16,481 nt of DNA from the NCBI GenBank assembly GCA_937911795.1, contig CALDPJ010000234.1, positions 1 through 16,481 on the forward strand, written 5' to 3'. The notes under the pieces were generated by a model, which was not told where the DNA came from, did not search any database, and worked only from the letters and a program-made list of their open reading frames with translations. Within the stretch, counting starts at the first letter, position 1; each line of letters starts with the position of its first letter. The stretch is from an uncultured Flavobacteriales bacterium (GTDB lineage Bacteria; Bacteroidota; Bacteroidia; Flavobacteriales_D; SKUL01). Both the position numbers and the translations under genes were made by a program. Shown here piece by piece: positions 1 through 6,990 of this stretch.

Positions 1-943
1 AAACCCATCTTTCTTTTACCAGTTGTCGAAACGCATCCTGCTTCATCAACCGGTTCAACAGCGGGTTTTGCTCCCAGTCGAGTTCTGTTTCGATGTTGTT
101 GAGCCGGTTGTCTCCGTAGCGCCCGAAGGTTTCGTCATAATCCCAAATCGCTATGCGAAACGGTGAATCAACGTGCAATTGGTACAGGTAAAAATTGCGC
201 AGCAGTCCATCGGTGTTGTTGGTGAAAAGTAACAGCAACATCCAGTCGGCAACATTCTCCAGGTGAAACCGCTCTCCTACTTCCTCATAAAAAATGCTGT
301 CGGGAGCGTGAAAAAGAAAATCGCGCAGTTCCTCACCGAGCTGCAATTCGTCTCTTTCTTCAACCTTCGGAAATTTCTGTCCAAAGGGATGTTCCGGATA
401 TTCCACACCGCTTTCTTCCCGAATAAAAACCGGCGGTTCTTTAAAAATTACCCCTCCGGGTTGACGGATTGAAATCCCCGCTCTTTCTTCATCGATCCGC
501 TGCATCACGTAATACAAACCGTGATATTGATCGTCGATAAAAACTTCGGAATAACAGCCATTCGGTGCGAGATTGTGTGTCCCCATCGCGCGGAAAAGGT
601 CAAAACTCAAGCGGTGACGAATGAATGATTTATCGATGTATCCTGCGTTCAGCACCCAAACATCGTGTGCGGGCAAATCGCAAAAAGACGCAGAACTATC
701 GAGCTCAAGCCGCATCGATTTCTTCGGGTATTGTAACGAGCTGTTTCCACGCGTGCGGACTTCTGCTGAACCCAATTGCACATCACCCGAAGAACAGGTA
801 CAGATCACATCGCGTTCCCCGATTTCATCGAGGCAGCTCAACCCGATCCGCGGAAGTTCAGATTTTTCCTGTCCGCAACCTGCAATTACCAACAGAGCGA
901 TCGGCAAGAGCCAACGGCAGAATTTATTTCGGTTTGTCTTTAT
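1..943 (-). CDS. CotH-kinase-family lipoprotein (3' end cut by window edge)
   Basis: Reading the minus strand past the UbiB stop gives an open frame of 314 codons that runs off the left edge. It matches the CotH family, whose atypical protein-kinase fold phosphorylates spore-coat proteins in Bacillus; in Bacteroidota the substrates are unknown. Visible CotH marks, numbered from position 943, are TRGNSSLQYPKKS (64-76), VWVLNAGYIDKSFIRH (95-110), GLYYVMQRID (142-151), NNTDGLLRNFYLY (242-254) and the metal-binding WDYDETFG (267-274, D268 and D270). The N-terminus is a lipoprotein signal: basic residues, hydrophobic LLPIALLVIAG, then Cys23, so an envelope location is expected. No ATG exists for this start. 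ATA at 943 gives the neatest signal peptide; TTG at 982 is the nearest conventional codon and has a GGTGGA stretch just upstream. The gene overlaps the UbiB end by 20 or 59 bases, implying coupled translation. Family is confident; start and C-terminus are open. Confidence 0.85.
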   Translation of the reverse strand, partial: MKTNRNKFCRWLLPIALLVIAGCGQEKSELPRIGLSCLDEIGERDVICTCSSGDVQLGSAEVRTRGNSSLQYPKKSMRLELDSSASFCDLPAHDVWVLNAGYIDKSFIRHRLSFDLFRAMGTHNLAPNGCYSEVFIDDQYHGLYYVMQRIDEERAGISIRQPGGVIFKEPPVFIREESGVEYPEHPFGQKFPKVEERDELQLGEELRDFLFHAPDSIFYEEVGERFHLENVADWMLLLLFTNNTDGLLRNFYLYQLHVDSPFRIAIWDYDETFGRYGDNRLNNIETELDWEQNPLLNRLMKQDAFRQLVKERWV

Positions 944-2591
944 GGTGTTTGTCTTTATCGAGGAATAGGATCCGGATGGCAAGAAAAATTCCACCCACCG
1001 CAGCTAATATAAAGAACACCATCGCAATTCCGGGATATCCGAAAACACGAAAATCGGTTTCGACATCCATCAATAAAGCTGCTCCGATGATCAAAGCGGC
1101 AAATACAAGTCCCAAGGTCAATCTATTGGCGGCTTCTTTGAGCGCTCCAATGAAATATTCTTCATCGATGACTTTTGCGTGAAAAGTAAATCGGTTTTCG
1201 GCCAATGAAGCGAGAATTTCGTTGATGCGACGCGGAAGGTTCTCGACAAATTCTTTGGTATCGAACAGCGTTTCATAAAAATTTCCCGGTGAAAGGTTTT
1301 TGAAAAAGTTCTTCCGGACAATATCTGCGGAATTACGCCGCACCGCCGCATTCGGATCAAAATCTTCATCGAGTGTTCGCCCTACCTTATCCAGGTTCAA
1401 CAAGGTTTTTCCCAGCATAATGAAATCGTTTGGCAACCGCACTCCATTCTGGATACACAAACGAGAAAATTCCAGCACGAGCCTTCCCATTTCCATTTGT
1501 TCAAGAGTTGAATCGGTATAAAGCGCAATGAAGTCTCTCACTTTCCGGTGAAACTCCTGTTCGTCGGCACCGTTTTCACGAACCCCCATTTTCAGAGCGA
1601 GTTTTGCCGCTTGTCCGGGTTTTCCTTCGCTGATGGACACGAGCAATCTGATCAATTGGCTTTGCAAATCTTCCGGAATACGTCCGACCATCCCCAGATC
1701 AATCAGCGCGATTTTACCATCTGCCGTCAGAAAAATATTGCCCGGATGTGGATCAGCATGGTAAAAACCATCCACCAGAATCTGTTGGAGGTAGGCGCGG
1801 AACAACTCCTCAGCGAGGGCTTTACCATCAATTCCCAGGCGACCAATGGGTGTTAATTTACCGGCATTCCTGCCCGCGATAAATTCCATGGTCAGAATTT
1901 TTGAAGTGGTGTAATCGAGGATGGGTCGGGGAACCACAATTTTCTCAAATTCAGCGAGATTATCGCCCAGTGTGGTTAGATTATGCGCTTCCTGCCGGTA
2001 GTCGAGCTCACTGATGAGCGATTTACGGAATTCCTCGAGCGTTGCCGTCAACATTACCTGCCGCGCGGTTTCTGCATGATTTTCGAGAAATTCGGCCAGT
2101 TCAGAAAAAGCATCCAGATCGTCGAACATTTGTTCGCGGATATCCGGCCGTTGCACCTTTACAGCCACTTCGCGCCCATCGCGCAGCTGAGCATAATGAA
2201 CCTGACCGAGCGATGCCGACGCCAGTGGTTCCCGGTCAAACCTGCTGAAAGCTTTTGAAATCCGAATTCCCAGTTCTGAAGTGACAATCTTTTCTACCGT
2301 TTCTGTGGGAATGGGTTTTACATTGTCCTGCAAGCGTGTGAGCGCCTCCAGATAATCGGGTGGCAGAAAATCTGCCCTGGTAGAAAGAAATTGTCCGAGT
2401 TTCACATAGGTCGGGCCGAGTTTTTCAAGATCGTCCGGCAACTCTTCGGCTTTCGGATCATATTTATGCTCCTTGTCAGGTACCGGATCTACTCCGAATT
2501 TACTGGCAATGTCACCCCTGCCATATTTAATCAGCAACATTCCCAGATCCTGGTATCGCTTTAAGTGTTCCACTTTCTTTTTAAAACTCAT
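924..2591 (-). CDS. ubiB: UbiB/ABC1 (AarF) family atypical kinase
   Basis: A 555-residue member of the UbiB/ABC1/ADCK family, ATPases with a protein-kinase-like fold that act at membranes and support quinone biosynthesis or lipid homeostasis. The family signatures are all present: KLGQ (64-67) in the N-terminal extension, the Ala-rich nucleotide loop LASASLGQ (123-130) that replaces the usual Gly-rich loop, the ATP-contacting lysine in AVKV (K145), ExD in SELD (E195, D197), the catalytic loop HADPHPGN (278-285), and the metal-binding Asp in IDLG (D298). Two hydrophobic C-terminal helices (about 491-508 and 519-543) anchor it in the inner membrane, and the tail is highly charged. The length is normal for the family. 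It leads a minus-strand unit with the CotH-type gene. No quinone biosynthesis genes lie nearby, so the substrate pathway is inferred from the family only. The symbol is a family label. Confidence 0.93.
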   Translation of the reverse strand: MSFKKKVEHLKRYQDLGMLLIKYGRGDIASKFGVDPVPDKEHKYDPKAEELPDDLEKLGPTYVKLGQFLSTRADFLPPDYLEALTRLQDNVKPIPTETVEKIVTSELGIRISKAFSRFDREPLASASLGQVHYAQLRDGREVAVKVQRPDIREQMFDDLDAFSELAEFLENHAETARQVMLTATLEEFRKSLISELDYRQEAHNLTTLGDNLAEFEKIVVPRPILDYTTSKILTMEFIAGRNAGKLTPIGRLGIDGKALAEELFRAYLQQILVDGFYHADPHPGNIFLTADGKIALIDLGMVGRIPEDLQSQLIRLLVSISEGKPGQAAKLALKMGVRENGADEQEFHRKVRDFIALYTDSTLEQMEMGRLVLEFSRLCIQNGVRLPNDFIMLGKTLLNLDKVGRTLDEDFDPNAAVRRNSADIVRKNFFKNLSPGNFYETLFDTKEFVENLPRRINEILASLAENRFTFHAKVIDEEYFIGALKEAANRLTLGLVFAALIIGAALLMDVETDFRVFGYPGIAMVFFILAAVGGIFLAIRILFLDKDKHHKDKPK

Positions 2592-2816
2592 GTTTTTTAG
2601 AATCAGCTTCTATTAAAAATAACACAATTCGGTCAGAAGATGGTGCTGTACTCTCTCCAATCCAACGCTTTGAAATTGGGCTACATCGGAAGTACTCTTT
2701 AAATAACTGATAATGAATAATCCCAGGTACGGACAACGGCGCTAACTTCAGAACAAAACATAGAGTAGCAAAATCCATTTCGGACAATTAGTTTTGCAGC
2801 TCAATTTTTCGAGAAC
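2592..2816. other. Divergent intergenic region between the UbiB gene and the FAD oxidoreductase gene
   Basis: These 225 bases separate two genes that point away from each other, so promoters for both should lie here. A TAnnTTTG box is visible on the plus strand near the right end. On the minus strand I see only an imperfect box (TATTTTTA) in the A/T-rich sequence just upstream of the UbiB start. A 68-codon minus-strand frame spans most of the region, but its product resembles nothing known and it overlaps the UbiB start, so I do not call it. Confidence 0.5.
2789..2796 (+). promoter_or_regulatory. Candidate Bacteroidota -7 promoter box (TAGTTTTG)
   Basis: This is an exact match to the TAnnTTTG consensus of the Bacteroidota primary sigma factor, ending 20 bases before the ATG of the FAD oxidoreductase gene, so a short leader would result. 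No convincing TTTG element is seen at the usual distance upstream, which lowers confidence. Confidence 0.45.
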
Positions 2817-4067
2817 ATGAATACGAAGAAAAAATCTGTTGCCATTCTAGGCGGAGGCCCTGCCGGTAGTACCCTGGCCATATTATTAGCAAAAAAAGGA
2901 TTTAAAGTCGGCGTTTATCACACCGGAAAACGACCACCTTTGATTGTAGGAGAGTCTTTACTTCCTGCGGTAATACCTATGCTGCGTGAATTGGGCGTTG
3001 AAGAAGAAATCAAGTCGTTCAGCAAATTTAAACCCGGTGCAACTGTTACCCTTTCGCCCGGTGAAAATATTACCTCGTTTTTCTCAAAGGCACAAGGCCA
3101 ATTGCCGGATTATGCCTACAACACTCCACGGGATAAATTCGACCAGGCCATTCTTGACAAAGCAACAGAACACGGCATTTCAATTTTTCCTGTTACCGGA
3201 CGGATTGAGCCCGGTCCGGATGATACATTTCAATTAACGGCTGAAACACTTGAAGCCGCCAACGGATTTTTTGACGACGGTGTTGATTGGGTGATCGATG
3301 CAACGGGCAGAGCGCGTATGCTTGCCCGCGCCAGCAACATGAAAAATGAAGAGGGCAACCGAAAAGACTGGGCTTTGTTTGCACATTGGGACAAAGTGAA
3401 GCTGGTAGATCCGGGTAATATCCACGTGGATTTTCTGGAAAAAGGCTGGAACTGGAGAATTCCGTTGCCCGACCGGGTTTCTATGGGGATTGTTATAAAT
3501 CCAAAGCACCTGAAAGAGTTTGGTTCAACCGCCGAAGAGCAATATGACAACTTTGTTGCCCAGGAAAACCAACTCTGCGATTTTACAATGGGAGGTAAAA
3601 GATTGACTCCGGTTGTGAAGTTTAATAACTGGCAAAACATCAACGAACGTTTTTTCGGAAAAAACTGGATTTGCGTCGGTGACTCGGCCGGGTTTATTGA
3701 TCCTGTTTTTTCAACTGGTTTATACCTGAGTATGAAAAGCTCTTTTCGTATTGCGGAGGTACTTGCCAACGGCGGAAGATCGGCCGATTTACAAGCGTAT
3801 GAAGACGAGTGGAAAATGGAAGTTAAAATCTGGCAACGCGTTATCGAATCGTGGTATAACGGACGATTGTTCACTTTGTACAGAGCCGGAATTTCTCAAA
3901 AAGAAAATATGATTGGTCGCATTATCGCTCCGCACGTTGAGAAACACCTGTCGCGCGTGTTTACCGGTGACGCTGTGAATGGCTCTGGATATAGCTGGGC
4001 AGTACACAGGGTATTGACCAAATATTTTCTCATGGGGCACGATCCCGCCCATCTGACAATCCGTTAG
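2817..4067 (+). CDS. Flavin-dependent monooxygenase / tryptophan-halogenase-like FAD oxidoreductase
   Basis: A 416-residue single-component flavoprotein of the group holding FAD-dependent halogenases and geranylgeranyl-reductase-like enzymes. The N-terminal Rossmann motif is LGGGPAGS (11-18). GES (45-47) follows, as in halogenases. FAD-contacting GDSAGFIDP (288-296) leads into VFSTGLYLS. The sequence GWNWRIPL (210-217) fits the WxWxIP signature that separates flavin halogenases from ordinary monooxygenases, and K72 in KFKPGATV lies where many phenol/pyrrole-type halogenases carry the lysine that relays hypochlorous acid. I cannot confirm that alignment by eye. No signal peptide or membrane helix is seen, so it should be cytosolic and use reduced flavin made elsewhere. 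No carrier protein, flavin reductase or biosynthetic cluster is adjacent, so the substrate is unknown. Start: the ATG follows a well-placed -7 box. The FAD fold is sure; halogenase activity is only possible. Confidence 0.85.
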   Translation: MNTKKKSVAILGGGPAGSTLAILLAKKGFKVGVYHTGKRPPLIVGESLLPAVIPMLRELGVEEEIKSFSKFKPGATVTLSPGENITSFFSKAQGQLPDYAYNTPRDKFDQAILDKATEHGISIFPVTGRIEPGPDDTFQLTAETLEAANGFFDDGVDWVIDATGRARMLARASNMKNEEGNRKDWALFAHWDKVKLVDPGNIHVDFLEKGWNWRIPLPDRVSMGIVINPKHLKEFGSTAEEQYDNFVAQENQLCDFTMGGKRLTPVVKFNNWQNINERFFGKNWICVGDSAGFIDPVFSTGLYLSMKSSFRIAEVLANGGRSADLQAYEDEWKMEVKIWQRVIESWYNGRLFTLYRAGISQKENMIGRIIAPHVEKHLSRVFTGDAVNGSGYSWAVHRVLTKYFLMGHDPAHLTIR

Positions 4068-4130
4068 ATTTTGACTCCGGCAGATATCCGGTAAATCAGA
4101 ACTTCGTAATTTGTATTCAAAACATGAAGC

Positions 4131-4709
4131 ATGCGGGCAACACTACTGATTATATTAATGATGGGATTCTCCGGCCTTTTCGCCCAGGAAAATGAACTGA
4201 AGGCTTTTAATGAGCGAAAGGATCAGATCGGAAAAAGGAGCATGTACGCTCTCGGTGGCTGGGCAGTAGGAAATTTTGCTGTCAGTGGTGCCATGATCGG
4301 TTTTTCTTCAGGACCCGAACGTCATTTTCACGAGATGAACATCTATTGGAATGTGGTCAATATCGGATTGGCGGGTTTGGGGATCCTTGGAAGCAGGAAA
4401 CAGAAAGACCGAAATGTTCTTGAAACCATTAACGCGCAACATAGTACTGAAAAAATCTACCTGCTGAACGCCGGTCTGGACGTGGGATATATATTCGGGG
4501 GATTGTATCTCACAGAACTCGCTCATCGCACGCCTGCGCAATTTGATCGGTTTACCGGCTTTGGGCAATCTATAATTTTACAAGGAGGATTTCTATTGGT
4601 TTTGGACACCGTCATGTATTTCATCTACAAAAATCAGCGGAAGAAAAAGCTACAACCGATTCTTGAAAATATAGATGTCGGTCTTACAGGATTTCGGATG
4701 CGGTTTTAA
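4131..4709 (+). CDS. Small membrane protein, DUF6992-like
   Basis: A 192-residue protein with an N-terminal signal sequence (about 1-18, ending GLFA before Gln-Glu) and roughly four later hydrophobic segments (about 38-58, 71-87, 109-129 and 147-166), ending in a basic stretch KNQRKKK and a C-terminal GFRMRF. The opening of the mature part, with NERKDQIGKRSMYALGGWAVGNF (split here as NERK at 27-30 and ALGGWAVGN at 40-48), resembles proteins I know as DUF6992 from Bacteroidota; that name is from memory. The function is unknown; an inner-membrane location is likely. It starts 63 bases after the FAD oxidoreductase and may be cotranscribed. An out-of-frame ATG at 4124 is not used. The ATG at 4131 gives a complete signal peptide; ATGs at codons 10 and 11 would remove half of it. 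Confidence 0.7.
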   Translation: MRATLLIILMMGFSGLFAQENELKAFNERKDQIGKRSMYALGGWAVGNFAVSGAMIGFSSGPERHFHEMNIYWNVVNIGLAGLGILGSRKQKDRNVLETINAQHSTEKIYLLNAGLDVGYIFGGLYLTELAHRTPAQFDRFTGFGQSIILQGGFLLVLDTVMYFIYKNQRKKKLQPILENIDVGLTGFRMRF

Positions 4710-5246
4710 GACAAAAACCCTGTTGAAGTTATTATCAGGTGCGGCTGATTTGTGGTGATATTTCTACACTTTGCACCATTTATCCGTCAAAATCCTCACT
4801 TATTTTTAGACCATTTTTCCCTGCTGCAGAAAAATTTGTTAAGATTTCCTAACCGAATTTACGTAGTCAAACTATTCATTAACTACACTTTACAGCCATT
4901 GAGAAAGAAAAATGAACCATAGCTTAATTTTCAGTTATATTTTTTCCTATTTTAGTGCCACGAAATCACAGGCCACTAGTTAACGCAAATCATAGAGCCA
5001 CATTTTGAAGATGATGAAGAATCTGCAAATTGCTGTAACATACTCGAACACGATCGAATGGGATGTTTGCTGATAATATGTTAGTACTTCTGCGACATAT
5101 ACTTACCTCCCTTCACCAGTTATCTGATTATGTGAATGGCACCTATGAGGTTCCTCATTACGGTCTCTTATTTTTAAATTCAGTGAACACAACGCACAGT
5201 ACCCTGCAAGAAACACGAAACAGAACACTTCCAACACCAAAAAACT
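4710..5246. other. 537-base gap with no convincing gene
   Basis: This A/T-rich stretch lies between the DUF6992-like gene and the AraC pair. The longest plus-strand frame (66 codons from 5063) runs into the start of the first AraC gene in another frame and its product looks random; a 20-codon frame from 5009 is no better. I see no strong hairpin with a T-run and no exact TAnnTTTG box; TACACTTTG near 4770 has one extra spacer base. It could carry a long leader or a small RNA controlling the AraC pair, but nothing in the bases shows that directly. Confidence 0.5.
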
Positions 5247-5912
5247 ATGAAACTATTTATTAAACATATGGTTAGCCTCAAGTGCAGGCTCCATGTTCAA
5301 TCCAAATTAACGCAACTGGGTTTATTATATCGCTTCGATGAACCAGGGATTATCGAAATTTTCGGCAATTTTGATGCAAAGGAGAGACTTCACATTACCA
5401 ATGAATTAGTATCGGCTGGTTTGCCTTTACTTGAAGAAAACGATCGGGAATTGCTTGAAAAAACCGAGAAAGTTATCGACACCATGATTTCAAAGTCTGA
5501 CGCTGATTCAGAAGATCAATATATTGAGTACATTACTTCCCAAACACACACCGAATATTCGTATATATCGGACTTGTTTATCGACTTACGTGGCACATCA
5601 ATTCCGAACTACATTGTTCAACAGAAAATAGAACGGGCAAAGGAATTGCTAATATACACCGACAAAAAGGTATTTGAAGTAGCGAAGGAATTAAATTATA
5701 GCTCTCCTTCACGCCTCACATACCAATTTCGAAAAGTAACAGGATTGTCTCCTGTATTTTTCAAACAACTTCGCGCAAAGCGAAATGAGTTAGCACATTT
5801 GAGTAACAGGTATCAAACAACAGGTCTAAATTCAACGGAGCGCAAGGATGAAGCTATACATCAAATACATGGTAAGTCTTCGGTGCAAAATCGTCGTAAG
5901 AAACGAGCTTGA
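5247..5912 (+). CDS. AraC-family regulator with HMA-like N-terminal domain (first of tandem pair)
   Basis: A 221-residue transcription factor. Residues 1 to about 70 form a small alpha/beta domain resembling a heavy-metal-associated (HMA) ferredoxin-like fold, opening IKHMVSLKC, where relatives I recall have a CxxC metal site. Here the first cysteine is Ser10 and only Cys13 remains. The C-terminal half (about 92-176) is an AraC-type double helix-turn-helix: the first unit ends KIERAKELLIY, and the second contains VAKELNYSSPSRLTYQF then the typical KVTGLSP. A tail of about 40 residues after KQLRAKRN has no counterpart in the second copy, ends in the basic NRRKKRA, and overlaps the next gene. 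The ATG is favoured because MKLFIKHMVSLKC aligns with the start of the paralog. It probably controls itself and the downstream envelope genes, inferred from position only. Confidence 0.85.
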   Translation: MKLFIKHMVSLKCRLHVQSKLTQLGLLYRFDEPGIIEIFGNFDAKERLHITNELVSAGLPLLEENDRELLEKTEKVIDTMISKSDADSEDQYIEYITSQTHTEYSYISDLFIDLRGTSIPNYIVQQKIERAKELLIYTDKKVFEVAKELNYSSPSRLTYQFRKVTGLSPVFFKQLRAKRNELAHLSNRYQTTGLNSTERKDEAIHQIHGKSSVQNRRKKRA

Positions 5913-6408
5913 AAAACTAGGGATTTTACCGGTACGAGTGGAGTTGGGAGTGGTTGAGATAAGTGATACCATCACCAAAAAACAGAGGGCACAGTTAAAG
6001 AAGAATTTAGAAGCTTTAGGGCTGGAGCTCCTCGAGGATAAAAAAAGCATTCTGGTAGAGAATATTAAGAATTTAATCATCGAGATGGTGCATTACTCGG
6101 ATGAGATGCCCAACGTGAACAATTCTGAATATATCAGCGATAAACTGGGATATGACTATACCTATCTGTCCAATGTTTTCTCTGAAGTTAAGGGAATGAC
6201 CATTCAGCAATTCTTTATTTACAACAAAATAGAGAAAGTCAAAGAGTTGCTGATGTACGATGAACTCAATTTGACTGAGATCTCCTACAGGCTGAATTAC
6301 AGCAGCGTAGCGCATCTTTCTAATCAGTTTAAAAAAGTAACCGGACTGCGTCCCTCCTATTACAAACAGCGCCAGCCAATTCAACGGGCCAATCTGGAAG
6401 ACCTGTAA
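5848..6408 (+). CDS. AraC-family regulator with HMA-like N-terminal domain (second of tandem pair)
   Basis: A 186-residue paralog of the preceding protein and closer to what I remember as the standard family form. The N-terminal domain opens IKYMVSLRCKIVV; the metal-type motif again has Ser10 in place of the first cysteine and keeps Cys13. A helix rich in Ile and Leu (ILVENIKNLIIEMVHY, 68-83) leads into the AraC DNA-binding region (about 94-176), with KIEKVKELLMYDELNLTEIS, the recognition unit RLNYSSVAHLSNQFKK and the closing VTGLRPSYYKQ. Its ATG lies 65 bases inside the end of the first gene in another frame, preceded by GGAGCGCAAGG, which can serve as a ribosome site, so translation is likely coupled. 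Two adjacent copies that diverged well beyond recent duplication suggest different targets or a heterodimer. Confidence 0.88.
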   Translation: MKLYIKYMVSLRCKIVVRNELEKLGILPVRVELGVVEISDTITKKQRAQLKKNLEALGLELLEDKKSILVENIKNLIIEMVHYSDEMPNVNNSEYISDKLGYDYTYLSNVFSEVKGMTIQQFFIYNKIEKVKELLMYDELNLTEISYRLNYSSVAHLSNQFKKVTGLRPSYYKQRQPIQRANLEDL

Positions 6409-6607
6409 CAAACGCAACTAAATCCCTGATTTCTGTAAGATTTCTCTGTTGCAGAATCCTCATTTTTGATCCTGAACCAGTTGCTGGACCTTACTTGAAA
6501 TTCAAGGATTGCCTCTTTACACACATTATTGCCCTGCAATCAAAGGTGACGGAGCAGTATTTGGTATTGGTAATTCTGGCCTATTCAGCATAACTTATAA
6601 TATCAGG

Positions 6608-6817
6608 ATGAAAAAACTCGGGATTTTTATAATTGTTATCGGCCTGCTGATGGCTGTGGTTACAGGTTTTAATGTTCTCACCAGTGAGAAACCTGACGTG
6701 GGAGACGCTGAACTCACCCATCACAAAGACACCGATATTAATTGGGCCCCGTTGGTCGGAGTTGCAGTTATGGCATTTGGCGGTGTCATCTACTATTTTG
6801 CAGGCAAGAAGGCATAA
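6608..6817 (+). CDS. 69-residue two-helix membrane mini-protein
   Basis: The open frame reaches back to an ATG at 6509, but the first 33 residues from there look non-coding. The internal ATG at 6608, preceded by ATCAGG, gives a clean small membrane protein: MKKLGIFIIVIGLLMAVVTGF forms helix 1 when read as MKKL plus the hydrophobic run to residue 21, followed by a polar loop (about 22-45) with SEKPDVGDAELTHHKDTDIN, and helix 2 (about 47-65, PLVGVAVMAFGGVIYYFAG) before a GKKA end. I do not recognise a named family. Similar mini-proteins sit in stress-gene groups of Bacteroidota, and here it opens the row of envelope genes after the two AraC regulators. Confidence 0.65.
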   Translation: MKKLGIFIIVIGLLMAVVTGFNVLTSEKPDVGDAELTHHKDTDINWAPLVGVAVMAFGGVIYYFAGKKA

Positions 6818-6990
6818 GAACTCTTCCGCTTCGGACCGTCAATCTGTAAAATATGCAACTCCTTTGCTGATAACTGTAATGCTAAGACAACCGAGAGTTT
6901 CCAAATTTGAATCGTTGTAATTATTCAACCGATATACGATGTTAATTACAAACTGTAATAAAAAATTAACCATTCAAAAATACCAACACA
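6818..6990. promoter_or_regulatory. Leader region of the lipoprotein gene with an inverted repeat and direct repeats
   Basis: The 173 bases upstream of the lipoprotein gene contain a perfect 9-base inverted repeat, TTGTAATTA at 6915-6923 and TAATTACAA at 6943-6951, separated by 19 bases, and a direct repeat AACTGTAAT at 6872-6880 and 6951-6959. Arms about 28 bases apart centre to centre would place two protein subunits on one DNA face about 2.7 turns apart. This could be an operator for one of the AraC-type proteins, but in A/T-rich DNA such a repeat can also arise by chance. No exact TAnnTTTG box was found. Confidence 0.3.

Noticed and set aside
621..1182. Plus-strand frames of 115 and 185 codons
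   Set aside because: They lie opposite the CotH and UbiB genes, both of which carry clear family motifs on the minus strand. The plus-strand products show no motif.
2581..2787. 68-codon minus-strand frame upstream of UbiB
   Set aside because: It overlaps the UbiB start, has no recognisable domain and fills the space where divergent promoters are needed.
3230..3874. 214-codon minus-strand frame inside the FAD oxidoreductase gene
   Set aside because: It is opposite a gene with complete FAD motifs. The product shows no domain and is a typical shadow frame.
5063..5263. 66-codon plus-strand frame before the first AraC gene
   Set aside because: It runs into the AraC start in another frame, and its composition looks random with no signal or motif.
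5247..6408. Recent tandem duplication of the AraC genes as a repeat or amplification
   Set aside because: The proteins are clearly paralogous but well diverged, and no long identical DNA stretch is seen, so it is an old duplication.
6509..6607. Longer N-terminus for the two-helix mini-protein
   Set aside because: The 33 extra residues are not membrane-like or signal-like, while the internal ATG begins a normal MKKL plus hydrophobic helix.
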